From: CAYQMF01 sp964418595
GTDB lineage: Bacteria > Planctomycetota > UBA1135 > UBA2386
DNA: 22,638 nt
Assembly (NCBI GenBank): GCA_964418595.1
Contig: CAYQMF010000115.1
Span: 1 to 22,638, forward strand
Direction of reading: 5' to 3'
Of the stretch, positions 1 through 8,043 are shown piece by piece. A program made the translations under genes and the position numbers. Within the stretch, counting starts at the first letter, position 1; every line of letters begins with the position of its first letter. The notes under the pieces were generated by a model. It searched no databases. It saw only the letters and a list, made by a program, of their open reading frames with translations, and had not been told where the DNA came from.

Positions 1-1
1 C

Positions 2-787
2 CGTCCGGTGACGAATCGGATCGTGGGACGAACGGTGACGTGGTATGCCCACGTGCAGCAGACCGTCGGTCCGGACAACTACACGGCGGGAAGTGGAGCC
101 AGACTGCAGATCGTCAACGGAACGTTTCCGTTCGTCACAGCGCGCCCGAGATTCATGCGCAACCTCGAGTGCGACTTCTCGCCGTTGCTGTTTCCCGACC
201 CGCATCCGGCGTGGGCGGTTCAATGGGAGTCGTTCAACCTGGGACCAGACCCGCACGCGGCGATGCCTTGGTACACCGGGCCGCCCAACAACGTCGTCGA
301 CAACGCGTTCGCGTACTACAACCCGAGCCCCGGGTATCCAGCCCACGTCAACAACATCTCGTCTTCCTTCTTCAACGTGAGTGTCAACGAAGTGATGGCG
401 GGCATCCTGAACTCCCCGGGCTCGGCACTTACGGGAACAGGTTCGTTCCTGAGCACCATGTACCCAACCTCGACCCTGGGGCCGTGGGCGGCGTGCAGTA
501 GCGGCGGGTCGTACTCGGTCAACACTTGGGGGTTCGGAGCAACTGCTACTGGCTGCCCCGACACTGTGCCAGTTCCCACGAACCTCGCCGAACACTGGCG
601 AGGCGTCCGCCACAACGCCGAGGGAAGCACTGCCGGCGATCCCAAGAATCTGCAGACTTTTCTCGTCATCAACGGCGTGGCTCCGGTGGGGGAATCGACG
701 GATCCCGGGGATGAGAACAGCGCTGCGAGCAGCAACCACGCGCGTGACGTCGAGCACGCACGTCGTCGGATGCGAGGCCTGCGATGA
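2..787 (+). CDS. Hypothetical protein, 5' end outside window
   Basis: The frame is open to the left edge, so the true start is probably upstream. A GTG at position 8 is the first possible internal start but has no visible ribosome binding site. The visible 261 residues are rich in Asn, Ser, Gly, Pro and aromatics (for example NNISSSFFNVSVNEV), a composition common in exported beta-rich proteins. I recognise no domain. The last 35 or so residues become charged and Arg-rich (HARDVEHARRRMRGLR), unlike the rest. The stop overlaps the start of the following FG-GAP protein by ATGA, so the two are likely translated together and may act together outside the cytoplasm. Function unknown. Confidence 0.6.
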   Translation, partial: RPVTNRIVGRTVTWYAHVQQTVGPDNYTAGSGARLQIVNGTFPFVTARPRFMRNLECDFSPLLFPDPHPAWAVQWESFNLGPDPHAAMPWYTGPPNNVVDNAFAYYNPSPGYPAHVNNISSSFFNVSVNEVMAGILNSPGSALTGTGSFLSTMYPTSTLGPWAACSSGGSYSVNTWGFGATATGCPDTVPVPTNLAEHWRGVRHNAEGSTAGDPKNLQTFLVINGVAPVGESTDPGDENSAASSNHARDVEHARRRMRGLR

Positions 788-2301
788 CTCGCACGTCCGA
801 GGCGCTGAGGCTCGCGTCCGCCCTGTTGCTGAGCGTGGTCGGACTCGAAGGTCAGTGCCCCGCTCCGTACCTGCGCTCGGATCCGCGCTACGACCGCGAA
901 GCTGCGTATTGGATTCCGAACGGTCACCCGCACGTCGTCGGCGACCTGGATGGCCGTGGCGGGCCAGATGTCGTCCTGACGGACTCTCCCTCCTTCCTTC
1001 AGGTCTTCCTCAACTCCGGCGATGGCAGTCTCCGGCGCTCGTGGGTTCCCGCCGAACCATCGGGTGTCGGCGGGGCGACGTTGGCAGACGTCGACCAAGA
1101 CGGAGATTTGGACGTGGTGGTGGCCCGTCTCGGGGGCGTTCCCCCGATCTTCTTCCGCAACAACGGACTCGGCGTGATCGTGCAAGAAGTTGCGGGCTCG
1201 CGAATTCCGGACGCGCTGCATGCCAAGTCGGTTGCAGCCGCTGATCTCGATGGCGACGGTTGGCCGGATCTCTTCTTCGGCATGGAGACGCCGCATCCAT
1301 CCCGCGTCTATCTCAATGATCGATCGGGGGGCTTCCGCGACGCCTCGCTCACGCATCTGTCGTCCCCCGTGTTCGGTTGCGTCCACCAGGCAGTCGCAGC
1401 GGACCTCGATCGCGACGGAGACATCGACATGGTGCTCGCGATGGGAGGGAACTGCGGGCCGCAGCAGGAGAACGTCGTCCTCCTCAACGACGGCCTGGGC
1501 CACCTCACGCCGAGCCCTCTTCCGGGCGTGCGTGGCTGGACCGGAGTTGTCGCCATCGGAGACCTGAATGCGGACGGACTGCCGGACCTGTTCTTCGGCA
1601 ACTTCAGTGGTCCGGCGGAGCTGTGGCTGAACCAGGGCCGCGGGCTCTTTCGCGATGAATCCGCTCTTGTCCCAGGAGGAACGACCAGCATCCTCGCGGC
1701 CACTATCCTGGATGTCGACGGTGACGGGTGGAACGACGTCATCGCAGGCGTCATGACCGTGGGCGTCAACGGAGCGCGCTGGACCACCTGTCGCAATCTC
1801 GGACAGGCCGGCTTCGCCTGGGAGCCGGGCGCGATCGCCGTCTCCGGTCCCATGAACACCGCCTTCGCGTACGCCGCCGACATGGATCGCGACGGCGACG
1901 ACGATCTGGTGCTCCTCGGCAACGTCGTCAACTCTCGCACGGCGTTGCGGGTCGTCGTCAGCACACACCGCCACGTCCTGCCGACCGACGTGCCGACCCT
2001 CGGCCAGCCCTGGCAGCTCGATCTCCATGCGGCCCCCAACCAGCTCGTCTTCCCCGCCCTCGCCCCCGCGCCGGCCGATTTCGCGATCCCATTGCTCGGC
2101 GTGCTCGGCCTCGACCCCGCGAGCATGGTCGTGCTGCCCTTCGTCGACATGCGCGCCACATGCCAGCAGACGCTCACGCTCGCCATCCCCAACAACCCGT
2201 GGCTCCGCGGGCGACCGGTCTACTGTCAGACCTACGTGCTCGACCCGCAGAACCCCGCCGCGTCGCACCTCACCAACTGGACGGTCGACACGTTCCGCTG
2301 A
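784..2301 (+). CDS. FG-GAP/VCBS repeat secreted protein with planctomycete C-terminal domain
   Basis: A 505-residue protein with an N-terminal signal peptide (hydrophobic core about residues 9-21, then EGQCPAP). The body carries seven calcium-loop repeats typical of FG-GAP/VCBS beta-propellers: DLDGRGGPD (54-62), DVDQDGDLD (102-110), DLDGDGWPD (154-162), DLDRDGDID (about 207-215), DLNADGLPD (260-268), DVDGDGWND (310-318) and DMDRDGDDD (366-374). Seven repeats fit one seven-bladed propeller. Residues about 398-505 form a separate domain with LGLDPASMVVLP, LAIPNNPWLRG and YVLDPQNP, resembling the end of the secreted protein at 15542-16780. The start overlaps the upstream stop (ATGA). It is probably extracellular or cell-surface; FG-GAP proteins often bind ligands or surfaces, but the ligand here is unknown. 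Confidence 0.88.
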   Translation: MTRTSEALRLASALLLSVVGLEGQCPAPYLRSDPRYDREAAYWIPNGHPHVVGDLDGRGGPDVVLTDSPSFLQVFLNSGDGSLRRSWVPAEPSGVGGATLADVDQDGDLDVVVARLGGVPPIFFRNNGLGVIVQEVAGSRIPDALHAKSVAAADLDGDGWPDLFFGMETPHPSRVYLNDRSGGFRDASLTHLSSPVFGCVHQAVAADLDRDGDIDMVLAMGGNCGPQQENVVLLNDGLGHLTPSPLPGVRGWTGVVAIGDLNADGLPDLFFGNFSGPAELWLNQGRGLFRDESALVPGGTTSILAATILDVDGDGWNDVIAGVMTVGVNGARWTTCRNLGQAGFAWEPGAIAVSGPMNTAFAYAADMDRDGDDDLVLLGNVVNSRTALRVVVSTHRHVLPTDVPTLGQPWQLDLHAAPNQLVFPALAPAPADFAIPLLGVLGLDPASMVVLPFVDMRATCQQTLTLAIPNNPWLRGRPVYCQTYVLDPQNPAASHLTNWTVDTFR

Positions 2302-2346
2302 GGGGCGAGACGCGGCCCGAGGATCGGCTCCCGCTGCGCCACAGAC

Positions 2347-3345
2347 TCACTGCCCCAGGGCTGTGAGGCGCTCGGCCTCGGCGCGCCAACGGGCTGCTGC
2401 GGCGGCGTCGCCGATGCGAGGGTACAAGTTGGCGAGCTCCCGGGCCCACACTGCGCTGGGTGCTCTCGCGTGCGCCGCCTCGTAGTCGCGTGCCGCCCCG
2501 CGCAGGTCCTGGCGCGCCAGGTGGACCAGGGCTCGCACCGACAGGGGCGTGGCCGCATCGGGGCAGCGCGCGATCACCTCGTCGATCCGGGCCATCGCCT
2601 CGTCCGTGCGACCCAGATAGGCACACACGGGTGCGAGCCGCATCGTCACTTCCACGGCGTTCGGCAGGAGCATGAGGGAGCGCTCGTACGCCCGGGCCGC
2701 CGCCTCCATCCCCGCACGGTCGAGTGGGAGTCCCTTCGAAACACGGGCCAGCTCCCGACCCTCCAGGAGCCGGCCGCGCACGAAGTGATACTCCGGCATG
2801 GCCCCCACCTGCGGGGCGTGCGTGCCGTCGACCCGCTCGAGCGCTGCGTCGGACCACCCCAGCGCACTCAACGCCATCAGCTCGAGACCGGGATCTCCCG
2901 ACAGCGGCGGCTTCGCGCCCGGCCATGCGAAGCGCTCGAGCACCGGCGTCGTCGTCTGCGTGGGACGACAGCGTTCGAAGCGGGACGGCGCCGGCGGTCG
3001 AACCACGATCCGATGGTCGTGGATGGCAACCCCCGTGAGATCGAACACCGGCGTCACGCGCATGTGGCACGCGACACAGTCAGCACCGAGCGGAGCCGCT
3101 TGCGGCCCACGGCTGCAGGGCGGTCCCGTTGGTTCCGTCCCGATCCGATCGGTGTGGCAGCTCGCGCAGGCCGCACGCACGCGCGCGCGCTCCTGCGGGT
3201 CACGCGAGGTGTGGTGCGGGTTGTGGCAACTCTCGCAGCTCATCGCGCGCTTGCCCCAATCCGCCGTGCCTGTGAAGCAGCGGGAGCGAACCAGACGATC
3301 CACCTGGCTCACGAAGCCGATCTCCGTGGTCGTGGACGGACCGCC
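2347..3345 (-). CDS. Multihaem cytochrome c with TPR tail, C-terminal part (frameshifted gene)
   Basis: This is the downstream portion of the gene that begins at 4145. Its frame opens with GGPSTTTEIGFVSQVDRL and carries three CXXCH haem motifs (CESCH, CASCH, CVACH), then IHDHRI, a histidine-containing segment often seen after the last haem in cytochrome c554-like multihaem proteins. The last 150 or so residues are helical and TPR-like (AAARAYERSLMLLPNAVEV, YLGRTDEAMARIDEVI, RGAARDYEAAHARAPSA, RIGDAAAAARWRAEAERL). It has no credible start of its own: the frame stays open upstream but codes for low-quality Arg-rich sequence there. I therefore read it as continuous with the N-terminal part through a one-base slip in the GGG run at 3344-3346. 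It converges on the FG-GAP gene, 45 bases away. Confidence 0.8.
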   Translation of the reverse strand, partial: GGPSTTTEIGFVSQVDRLVRSRCFTGTADWGKRAMSCESCHNPHHTSRDPQERARVRAACASCHTDRIGTEPTGPPCSRGPQAAPLGADCVACHMRVTPVFDLTGVAIHDHRIVVRPPAPSRFERCRPTQTTTPVLERFAWPGAKPPLSGDPGLELMALSALGWSDAALERVDGTHAPQVGAMPEYHFVRGRLLEGRELARVSKGLPLDRAGMEAAARAYERSLMLLPNAVEVTMRLAPVCAYLGRTDEAMARIDEVIARCPDAATPLSVRALVHLARQDLRGAARDYEAAHARAPSAVWARELANLYPRIGDAAAAARWRAEAERLTALGQ

Positions 3346-4145
3346 CAGAAGCCGACGTGATTCAGCAGGTCCTCGCCGACCGGAGGCAGGTCGACGCCGG
3401 CGGCAGTGAGCGCGAGGCGCGCGTCGCCCTGCAGGTGACAGCGCGCGCAGACCGAGACTCGCTCGATGCGACCCATCGTGCACGAGGTGGTGACGGGATC
3501 GGGGCCCGGGTGCTCGGCTCCGGTGATGCTGGCCTGCTGCCAGCCCACGTGGGCTGCGACTGCGCCGTGGCAAGCGGCGCAGGAGATCCCGCGGGGTGTC
3601 CACTCGCGCGGCTCGCGATTCGGCGGGAACTCCGGTTCCGGCAGCCGATCCGTGTGACAGAACAGGCACGTCCGGCGAATCGGCACCTGGAATCGCGCGC
3701 CAGGATTCTGCTCGTGGGCCGGCGCGAGCACGGCGCGGTGTTCGCCGTCCTCCTGCGTGAGGATCTCGAGGGGACCGAGCCAGAGGTTGCCGCCACGCGC
3801 CACCGCGAACGAGCGGTCCCACAAGCCGGCTCCGATCGCGAAGCGCAGCTCCGCGGCTCCGAGGCGCACCGGCGACCCCTGCGACGCCCGGCTCTCCACG
3901 ATGCGGGCGGCGACTCCATCGACCTCGAAGTGGTAGCGAAACCCGCTGTGGGGCTCGGCCACCGGGTCGAGGGATGGGAACACGGCGAGGTCGCCCTTCC
4001 CGACCGGCTGCAGCGCCCGCGCCATCCCGGTCTCGCGGTAGGAGCGGACGATGTCCTGATGACAATCGACGCAGGTGGCCCCGATCTCGTCCGTTCCGCC
4101 CAGCACCGCCACGGATTGAGCGAGCAACGTCGTGAGGATCAGCAC
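3309..4145 (-). CDS. Multihaem cytochrome c with TPR tail, N-terminal part (frameshifted gene)
   Basis: The start is GTG at 4145; an in-frame stop lies 18 codons upstream and there is no ATG in between. The short hydrophobic leader (VLILTTLLAQSVAVLGG) can serve as an export signal, as periplasmic haem attachment requires. Four CXXCH motifs are visible: CVDCH (25-29), CLFCH (160-164), CAACH (189-193) and CARCH (233-237). With three more in the downstream part, the intact protein would have seven c-type haems and about 600 residues. Meaningful sequence ends at HVGFW (residue 267); the last residues before the stop at 3309 (AVRPRPRRSAS) are out-of-frame translation. One extra G at 3344-3346 would give HVGFWGGPSTTTE and join the halves. 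It is probably a periplasmic electron-transfer protein; the partner is unknown. A real lesion or a sequencing error are both possible. Confidence 0.8.
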   Translation of the reverse strand: MLILTTLLAQSVAVLGGTDEIGATCVDCHQDIVRSYRETGMARALQPVGKGDLAVFPSLDPVAEPHSGFRYHFEVDGVAARIVESRASQGSPVRLGAAELRFAIGAGLWDRSFAVARGGNLWLGPLEILTQEDGEHRAVLAPAHEQNPGARFQVPIRRTCLFCHTDRLPEPEFPPNREPREWTPRGISCAACHGAVAAHVGWQQASITGAEHPGPDPVTTSCTMGRIERVSVCARCHLQGDARLALTAAGVDLPPVGEDLLNHVGFWAVRPRPRRSAS

Positions 4146-4228
4146 GCCGGCATTGCACCACGCCTCGCGCGAGGCAACAAGCGAGGGTGATCGCCCTCAC
4201 GAGCGCGTTGTGCGCACGGATCACGTGC

Positions 4229-4234
4229 TACCCT
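4229..4234 (+). promoter_or_regulatory. Putative leaderless -10 element TACCCT
   Basis: TACCCT preceded by TGC lies exactly 7 bases before the ATG of the MEMO-family gene, with no Shine-Dalgarno sequence between. The same geometry occurs before 5518 and 16856. A TANNNT box 6-7 bases before ATG is the known signature of leaderless transcripts in other bacteria. A weak -35 candidate, TTGTGC, starts at 4208 with a 15-base spacer. Confidence 0.5.
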
Positions 4235-4241
4235 CCGCGCC

Positions 4242-5447
4242 ATGCCGGCGCCGTCCGACCAAGCCCTGCTGCGGCCGCAGTTGCGAGCCCTGTCCGTGCA
4301 CCACGTGACCGACGCGGCGCGACCGGGCATCGTGCTCAGCGACCCGCTCGACCTCGCGCCAAGCGAAGCGTTCGTGCCTGAAGGGCTCGTCCCGCTCTTG
4401 GCGCTGTTCGACGGCGAACGCACGGTCGGCGAGATCGAGGCGTTCGTGCGCGCGCAGGGTGCCGAGCTGCCCGCCGGCTTCGTCGCGGACCTCGTGCAGC
4501 AACTCGACGGCGCGTTGCTCCTGGAGTCGGCGCGGAGCGCGGCGGCGCTGACCGCCGCGGCCGACGCGTTCCTCGGCGGCGGTGCGCGTCCGGCGGCCCA
4601 CGCCGGCTCCGCGGGGTACCCCGCGCAGGCTGTCGCGCTGCGCGCGCACCTCGCGGCGATGGTGCCGCAGGGCCCCACCCACCGGCGCACCCCGCGCGGC
4701 CTGATCGCCCCCCACATCGACCTCGCCCGCGGCGCCGAAGGCTACCGCGCCGCGTACGGGTGGCTCGGCGCCGGCGAACCGGCCGACCTGTACGTCGTGT
4801 TCGGAACGGGCCACAAGGGACCGTCGTCTCCGCTCACCGGCCTGCGCCTCGACTGGAACACGCCGCTCGGTGTGGTCGAGACCGACCGCGCCTTCGTCGA
4901 TGCCGTGCACGCCGCGCTCGGCCCACCCGACCCGCACGACGTGCTCCTGCACCGCGACGAGCACAGTCTCGAGTTCCAGATGCTCCTGCTGCGGCACGTG
5001 CTCGGCGACCGGCCGTTCCGGGTCGCGGGCTTCCTGTGCGGCCACCTTCCGTCGGGCGACGGCGACCCGACGCAGGAGGAATACGTGGCCGCGATCGCGG
5101 CCGCGTTCCGCGCGGCGGCCGCCGGACGCCGCGTGTGCTACGTCGCCGGCGCCGACCTCGCGCACGTGGGTCCGTTCTTCGGCGACGCCGCGAAGGTGAA
5201 CCCGGCGCGCCTCGCCCGCCTCGATCGCGACGACCGCGGCAAGCTCGCGCACCTGGTCGACGGCGCGCCGGGGTCGTTCCACCGCGACGTCGAAGCGCCG
5301 GGCAACGACGACCGCATCTGCGGCACGACGCCGATCTTCCTCACCGCGTTGCTGGCCGGCGGCAACGCGGAGCTGCTGCACTACGGCCAGGCGTGCGCGC
5401 CCGACGGCGGGCAGGTGGTGACGTTCGCCAGTCTCGGCTACGCGTAG
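4242..5447 (+). CDS. MEMO1 family protein (AmmeMemoRadiSam system protein B type) with N-terminal PqqD-like region
   Basis: 401 residues. From about residue 120 it matches the MEMO fold, related to class III non-haem iron dioxygenases. Visible motifs are IAPHIDLARG (His158), FGTGHKGPSSPLTG (His191), DEHSLEFQ (His241), GADLAHVGPFFGD (His308) and CGTTPIFLTALL (Cys360). These correspond to the His/Cys metal-pocket residues of the family. Residues about 30-95 (IVLSDPL to DGALLLE) look like a PqqD-type winged-helix region, including a DGERTVGEIEAFV segment. In many genomes MEMO lies beside AMMECR1 and a radical SAM enzyme; neither is here. The start was chosen for its TACCCT box and its position in the 96-base divergent gap with the cytochrome gene. 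Substrate unknown; cytoplasmic location inferred from the lack of a signal peptide. Confidence 0.85.
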   Translation: MPAPSDQALLRPQLRALSVHHVTDAARPGIVLSDPLDLAPSEAFVPEGLVPLLALFDGERTVGEIEAFVRAQGAELPAGFVADLVQQLDGALLLESARSAAALTAAADAFLGGGARPAAHAGSAGYPAQAVALRAHLAAMVPQGPTHRRTPRGLIAPHIDLARGAEGYRAAYGWLGAGEPADLYVVFGTGHKGPSSPLTGLRLDWNTPLGVVETDRAFVDAVHAALGPPDPHDVLLHRDEHSLEFQMLLLRHVLGDRPFRVAGFLCGHLPSGDGDPTQEEYVAAIAAAFRAAAAGRRVCYVAGADLAHVGPFFGDAAKVNPARLARLDRDDRGKLAHLVDGAPGSFHRDVEAPGNDDRICGTTPIFLTALLAGGNAELLHYGQACAPDGGQVVTFASLGYA

Positions 5448-5504
5448 CGTGACGACCCGTCCGCCTGCCGGCCCGGGGCATGGCGTGGTTCACGGTGGAG
5501 TAGC

Positions 5505-5510
5505 TACGCT
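5505..5510 (+). promoter_or_regulatory. Putative leaderless -10 element TACGCT
   Basis: TACGCT lies exactly 7 bases before the ATG at 5518 (intervening CTCGCCG), with no Shine-Dalgarno sequence. It supports 5518 as the start over the GTG at 5449 in the same frame. It would be the promoter of the PSD1-DUF1501-phosphatase operon. Confidence 0.5.
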
Positions 5511-5517
5511 CTCGCCG

Positions 5518-8043
5518 ATGCTGCGCGCTGCATTCGCCCTCGTGCCCGTAGTGCTCGGCACGCTCGCGGCGCAGGACGCGCGAGCGCCGCGCTTCGACCG
5601 CGACGTGCGCCCCATCCTCGCGGCGCACTGCTTCGCCTGCCACGGACCCGACGCCGCGCGCCGCAAGAAGAAGCTGCGGCTGGACGTGCGCGCCGACGCG
5701 CTCACCGCGGGCGCGTTCGTGCCCGGCGATGCGAACGGGAGCGAACTGGTGCGTCGCATCGAGCACGCGGACGAAGACGAGCGCATGCCGCCCAAGGACA
5801 GCGGGCACGCGCTCACGCCGGCCGAACGTGCAACCCTGCGCGCCTGGATCGCGGCGGGCGCGGAGTACGAACAGCACTGGGCGTTCGTGCCGCCGCAAAG
5901 GCCCCACCTCCCCGCGTGCCACGACGATCCCTTCGTGCGCAACCCTGTCGACGCGTTCGTGCTCGAGGCGATGCGCAGGCACGGGCTCGAGCCGTCGCCG
6001 CCGGCTGGGCCGCGGACGCTGGTCCGTCGTCTGAGCCTCGACCTCACCGGGCTGCCCCCGGAGCCGGAGACCGTGGCTGCGTTCGCGGCCGAACCGTCGC
6101 CCGCGGCCTTCGATCGTCTCGTCGCGTCGCTCTTCGCGTCACCCCACCACGGCGAGCACATGGCGTTGCCGTGGCTCGACGCGGGACGCTATGCGGACAG
6201 CAACGGCTACCAGGCCGACGGCGACCGGCAGAACTGGCCGTGGCGCGACTGGCTGGTCGACAACATCAACCGCAACCGCCCGCTCGATGCGATGGTCGTG
6301 GAGATGCTCGCCGGCGATCTGCTACCGGACGCGACCCGCGCGCAGGTGGTGGCCACCGCGTTGCAGCGCAACCACGCTATCAACAACGAGGGCGGCGCGA
6401 TCCCGGAGGAAGTGCGCTTCCAGTACGTGGTGGACCGCGTCGACACCTTCGCCACGACGTTCCTCGGCCTGACGATGGCGTGCGCGCAGTGCCACGACCA
6501 CAAGTACGACCCGATCACCCAGCGCGAGTACTACGGGCTCTTCGCGTTCTTCGACAACGTCGACGAGGACGGGCGGCTCGCGGTGACCCGCCGCAACACC
6601 TACCACGAGTTCCAGATCGCCAAGCCGTACGTCGAGCTGACCGACGCGACGCAGACCGCGGCGCTGGCAGAAGCCCGGGCCGCCGCCAAGGCCGCGGCCG
6701 ACGCATACCACGCCATCGAAGGTCCACTCGCCCAGGCGCAGACACAGTGGATCGACGGTCTCGACGAGGCGGCGATCGCGCGCCTGCCGGTGGTGATCGC
6801 CACCGCGGTGCGCAAGCTGCGCGGCACACCGTTGACCGGACCGGAGGCGCGCCGGCTGCGCGCGTACTTCGCCACGGAGGTCACCGAGAATGCGGCGTGG
6901 ACGGCCGCGCAGCGCGCGCGCGACGAGAAGGACGAAGCCCTCGGTCGCCTGCACGAACAGGTCCCGCTGGTGATGGTGATGGGCGAGCGGGCCGGGGAGC
7001 GCCGGCCGACGCACGTCCATGCGCGCGGGGCGTACGACCAGCCGATCGGCGACGCGCTCGTGCCCGACACGCCGGAGGTCCTGGGTGTGCTCGACGCAGA
7101 CGCGCCGCGCACGCGCCTGGGCCTGGCGCGTTGGCTCGTGGCGCCGGCGAACCCGCTCTTCGCGCGCGTCGCGGTCAATCGGATCTGGCAGGGGATCTTC
7201 GGGCGCGGGCTGGTCGCGACGCCGGAAGACTTCGGCGCCACCGGCGAACGCCCCACGCACCAGGACCTGCTCGACTGGCTGGCGGTGGAACTCGTCGAGA
7301 GCGGCTACGACGTGCAACACGTGCTGCGGCTGATCGTCGACAGCGCCACCTACCGGCAGGCGGCGACGGTGACGCCGACGCAGCAGAGCCTCGATCCCGA
7401 CGCCCGGTGGCTCGCCCGCAGCCCGCGCCCGCGCCTGTCGAGCTTCGCGCTGCGCGACCAGGCGCTGCGCGTGGCCGGGCTCCTCGACGCCCGCGTCGGC
7501 GGACCGCCCGTCTATCCCTATCACCCCGATGGCCTGTGGCGCGACGTCAGCTTCGATGTATTCGCCTACCCGCACGGCCGGACGGGCGAGGAGCATCGAC
7601 GCTCGCTCTACACGTTCTGGCGGCGGACGGTGGCGCCGCCCGCGTACTTCGACGCGGCCAACCGGCAGAGCTGCGTGGTGCGAGCGACGCGGACCAACAC
7701 GCCCCTGCACGCGCTCGTCCTCCTCGACGACCCGACCTACGTCGAGGCGGCGCGTGCGCTGGCGGCACGCGTCACGGCGGCGAAGGGCACGACCGATGAG
7801 CGACTCCAGGCACTGTTCTGGCGGGCGACCCTGCGCGCCGCGGACCCGCGCGAACTCGCGATCCTGCGCCGGGCCCTGGGGCGCGAACAGGCCCGCTTCG
7901 CCGCCGGCCCCGCAGCCGCGGCCGCGCTGCTCGCCGTCGGCACGAGCCGGATCGCCGCCACGCTCCCCGCCGCGGAGCTGGCGGCGTGGACGATGGTGGC
8001 GCAGCTCGTGCTCAACCTCGATGAGGTCCTGTGCCGGCCATGA
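5518..8043 (+). CDS. PSD1 and planctomycete cytochrome C domain protein (DUF1549/DUF1553)
   Basis: 841 residues from ATG 5518, which gives a clean signal peptide (MLRAAFALVPVVLGTLAAQD); the longer frame from GTG 5449 would bury it. Residues about 27-60 are the planctomycete cytochrome c segment (FDRDVRPILAAHCFACHGPD, haem motif 38-42), followed by a Lys/Arg-rich stretch. DUF1549 spans about 139-350 (NPVDAFVLEAM, LTGLPPEPETV, ADSNGYQADG) and includes a second CXXCH at 322-326 (CAQCHDHKYDP). DUF1553 spans about 530-800 (RLGLARWLVAPANPLFARV, GIFGRGLVATPEDFG, TPLHALVLLDDPTYVEAA). These families are hugely expanded in Planctomycetota and their biochemical function is not established. The stop overlaps the DUF1501 start by ATGA, the usual partner arrangement. 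It is likely exported and haem-bearing. Confidence 0.95.
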   Translation: MLRAAFALVPVVLGTLAAQDARAPRFDRDVRPILAAHCFACHGPDAARRKKKLRLDVRADALTAGAFVPGDANGSELVRRIEHADEDERMPPKDSGHALTPAERATLRAWIAAGAEYEQHWAFVPPQRPHLPACHDDPFVRNPVDAFVLEAMRRHGLEPSPPAGPRTLVRRLSLDLTGLPPEPETVAAFAAEPSPAAFDRLVASLFASPHHGEHMALPWLDAGRYADSNGYQADGDRQNWPWRDWLVDNINRNRPLDAMVVEMLAGDLLPDATRAQVVATALQRNHAINNEGGAIPEEVRFQYVVDRVDTFATTFLGLTMACAQCHDHKYDPITQREYYGLFAFFDNVDEDGRLAVTRRNTYHEFQIAKPYVELTDATQTAALAEARAAAKAAADAYHAIEGPLAQAQTQWIDGLDEAAIARLPVVIATAVRKLRGTPLTGPEARRLRAYFATEVTENAAWTAAQRARDEKDEALGRLHEQVPLVMVMGERAGERRPTHVHARGAYDQPIGDALVPDTPEVLGVLDADAPRTRLGLARWLVAPANPLFARVAVNRIWQGIFGRGLVATPEDFGATGERPTHQDLLDWLAVELVESGYDVQHVLRLIVDSATYRQAATVTPTQQSLDPDARWLARSPRPRLSSFALRDQALRVAGLLDARVGGPPVYPYHPDGLWRDVSFDVFAYPHGRTGEEHRRSLYTFWRRTVAPPAYFDAANRQSCVVRATRTNTPLHALVLLDDPTYVEAARALAARVTAAKGTTDERLQALFWRATLRAADPRELAILRRALGREQARFAAGPAAAAALLAVGTSRIAATLPAAELAAWTMVAQLVLNLDEVLCRP

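Noticed and set aside
316..2268. 650-codon open frame on the minus strand
   Set aside because: Antisense to the FG-GAP gene; composition is Arg/Gly/Val/Asp-rich from codon shadowing, with no domain and no start signal.
5449..5517. GTG 5449 as start of the PSD1 gene
   Set aside because: It would add 23 residues ahead of a normal signal peptide; ATG 5518 has the TACGCT box at the same offset as two other genes.
5916..7799. 627-codon plus-strand frame inside the PSD1 gene
   Set aside because: Arg/Ala/Gly-rich shifted reading of the true gene, no recognisable motif.
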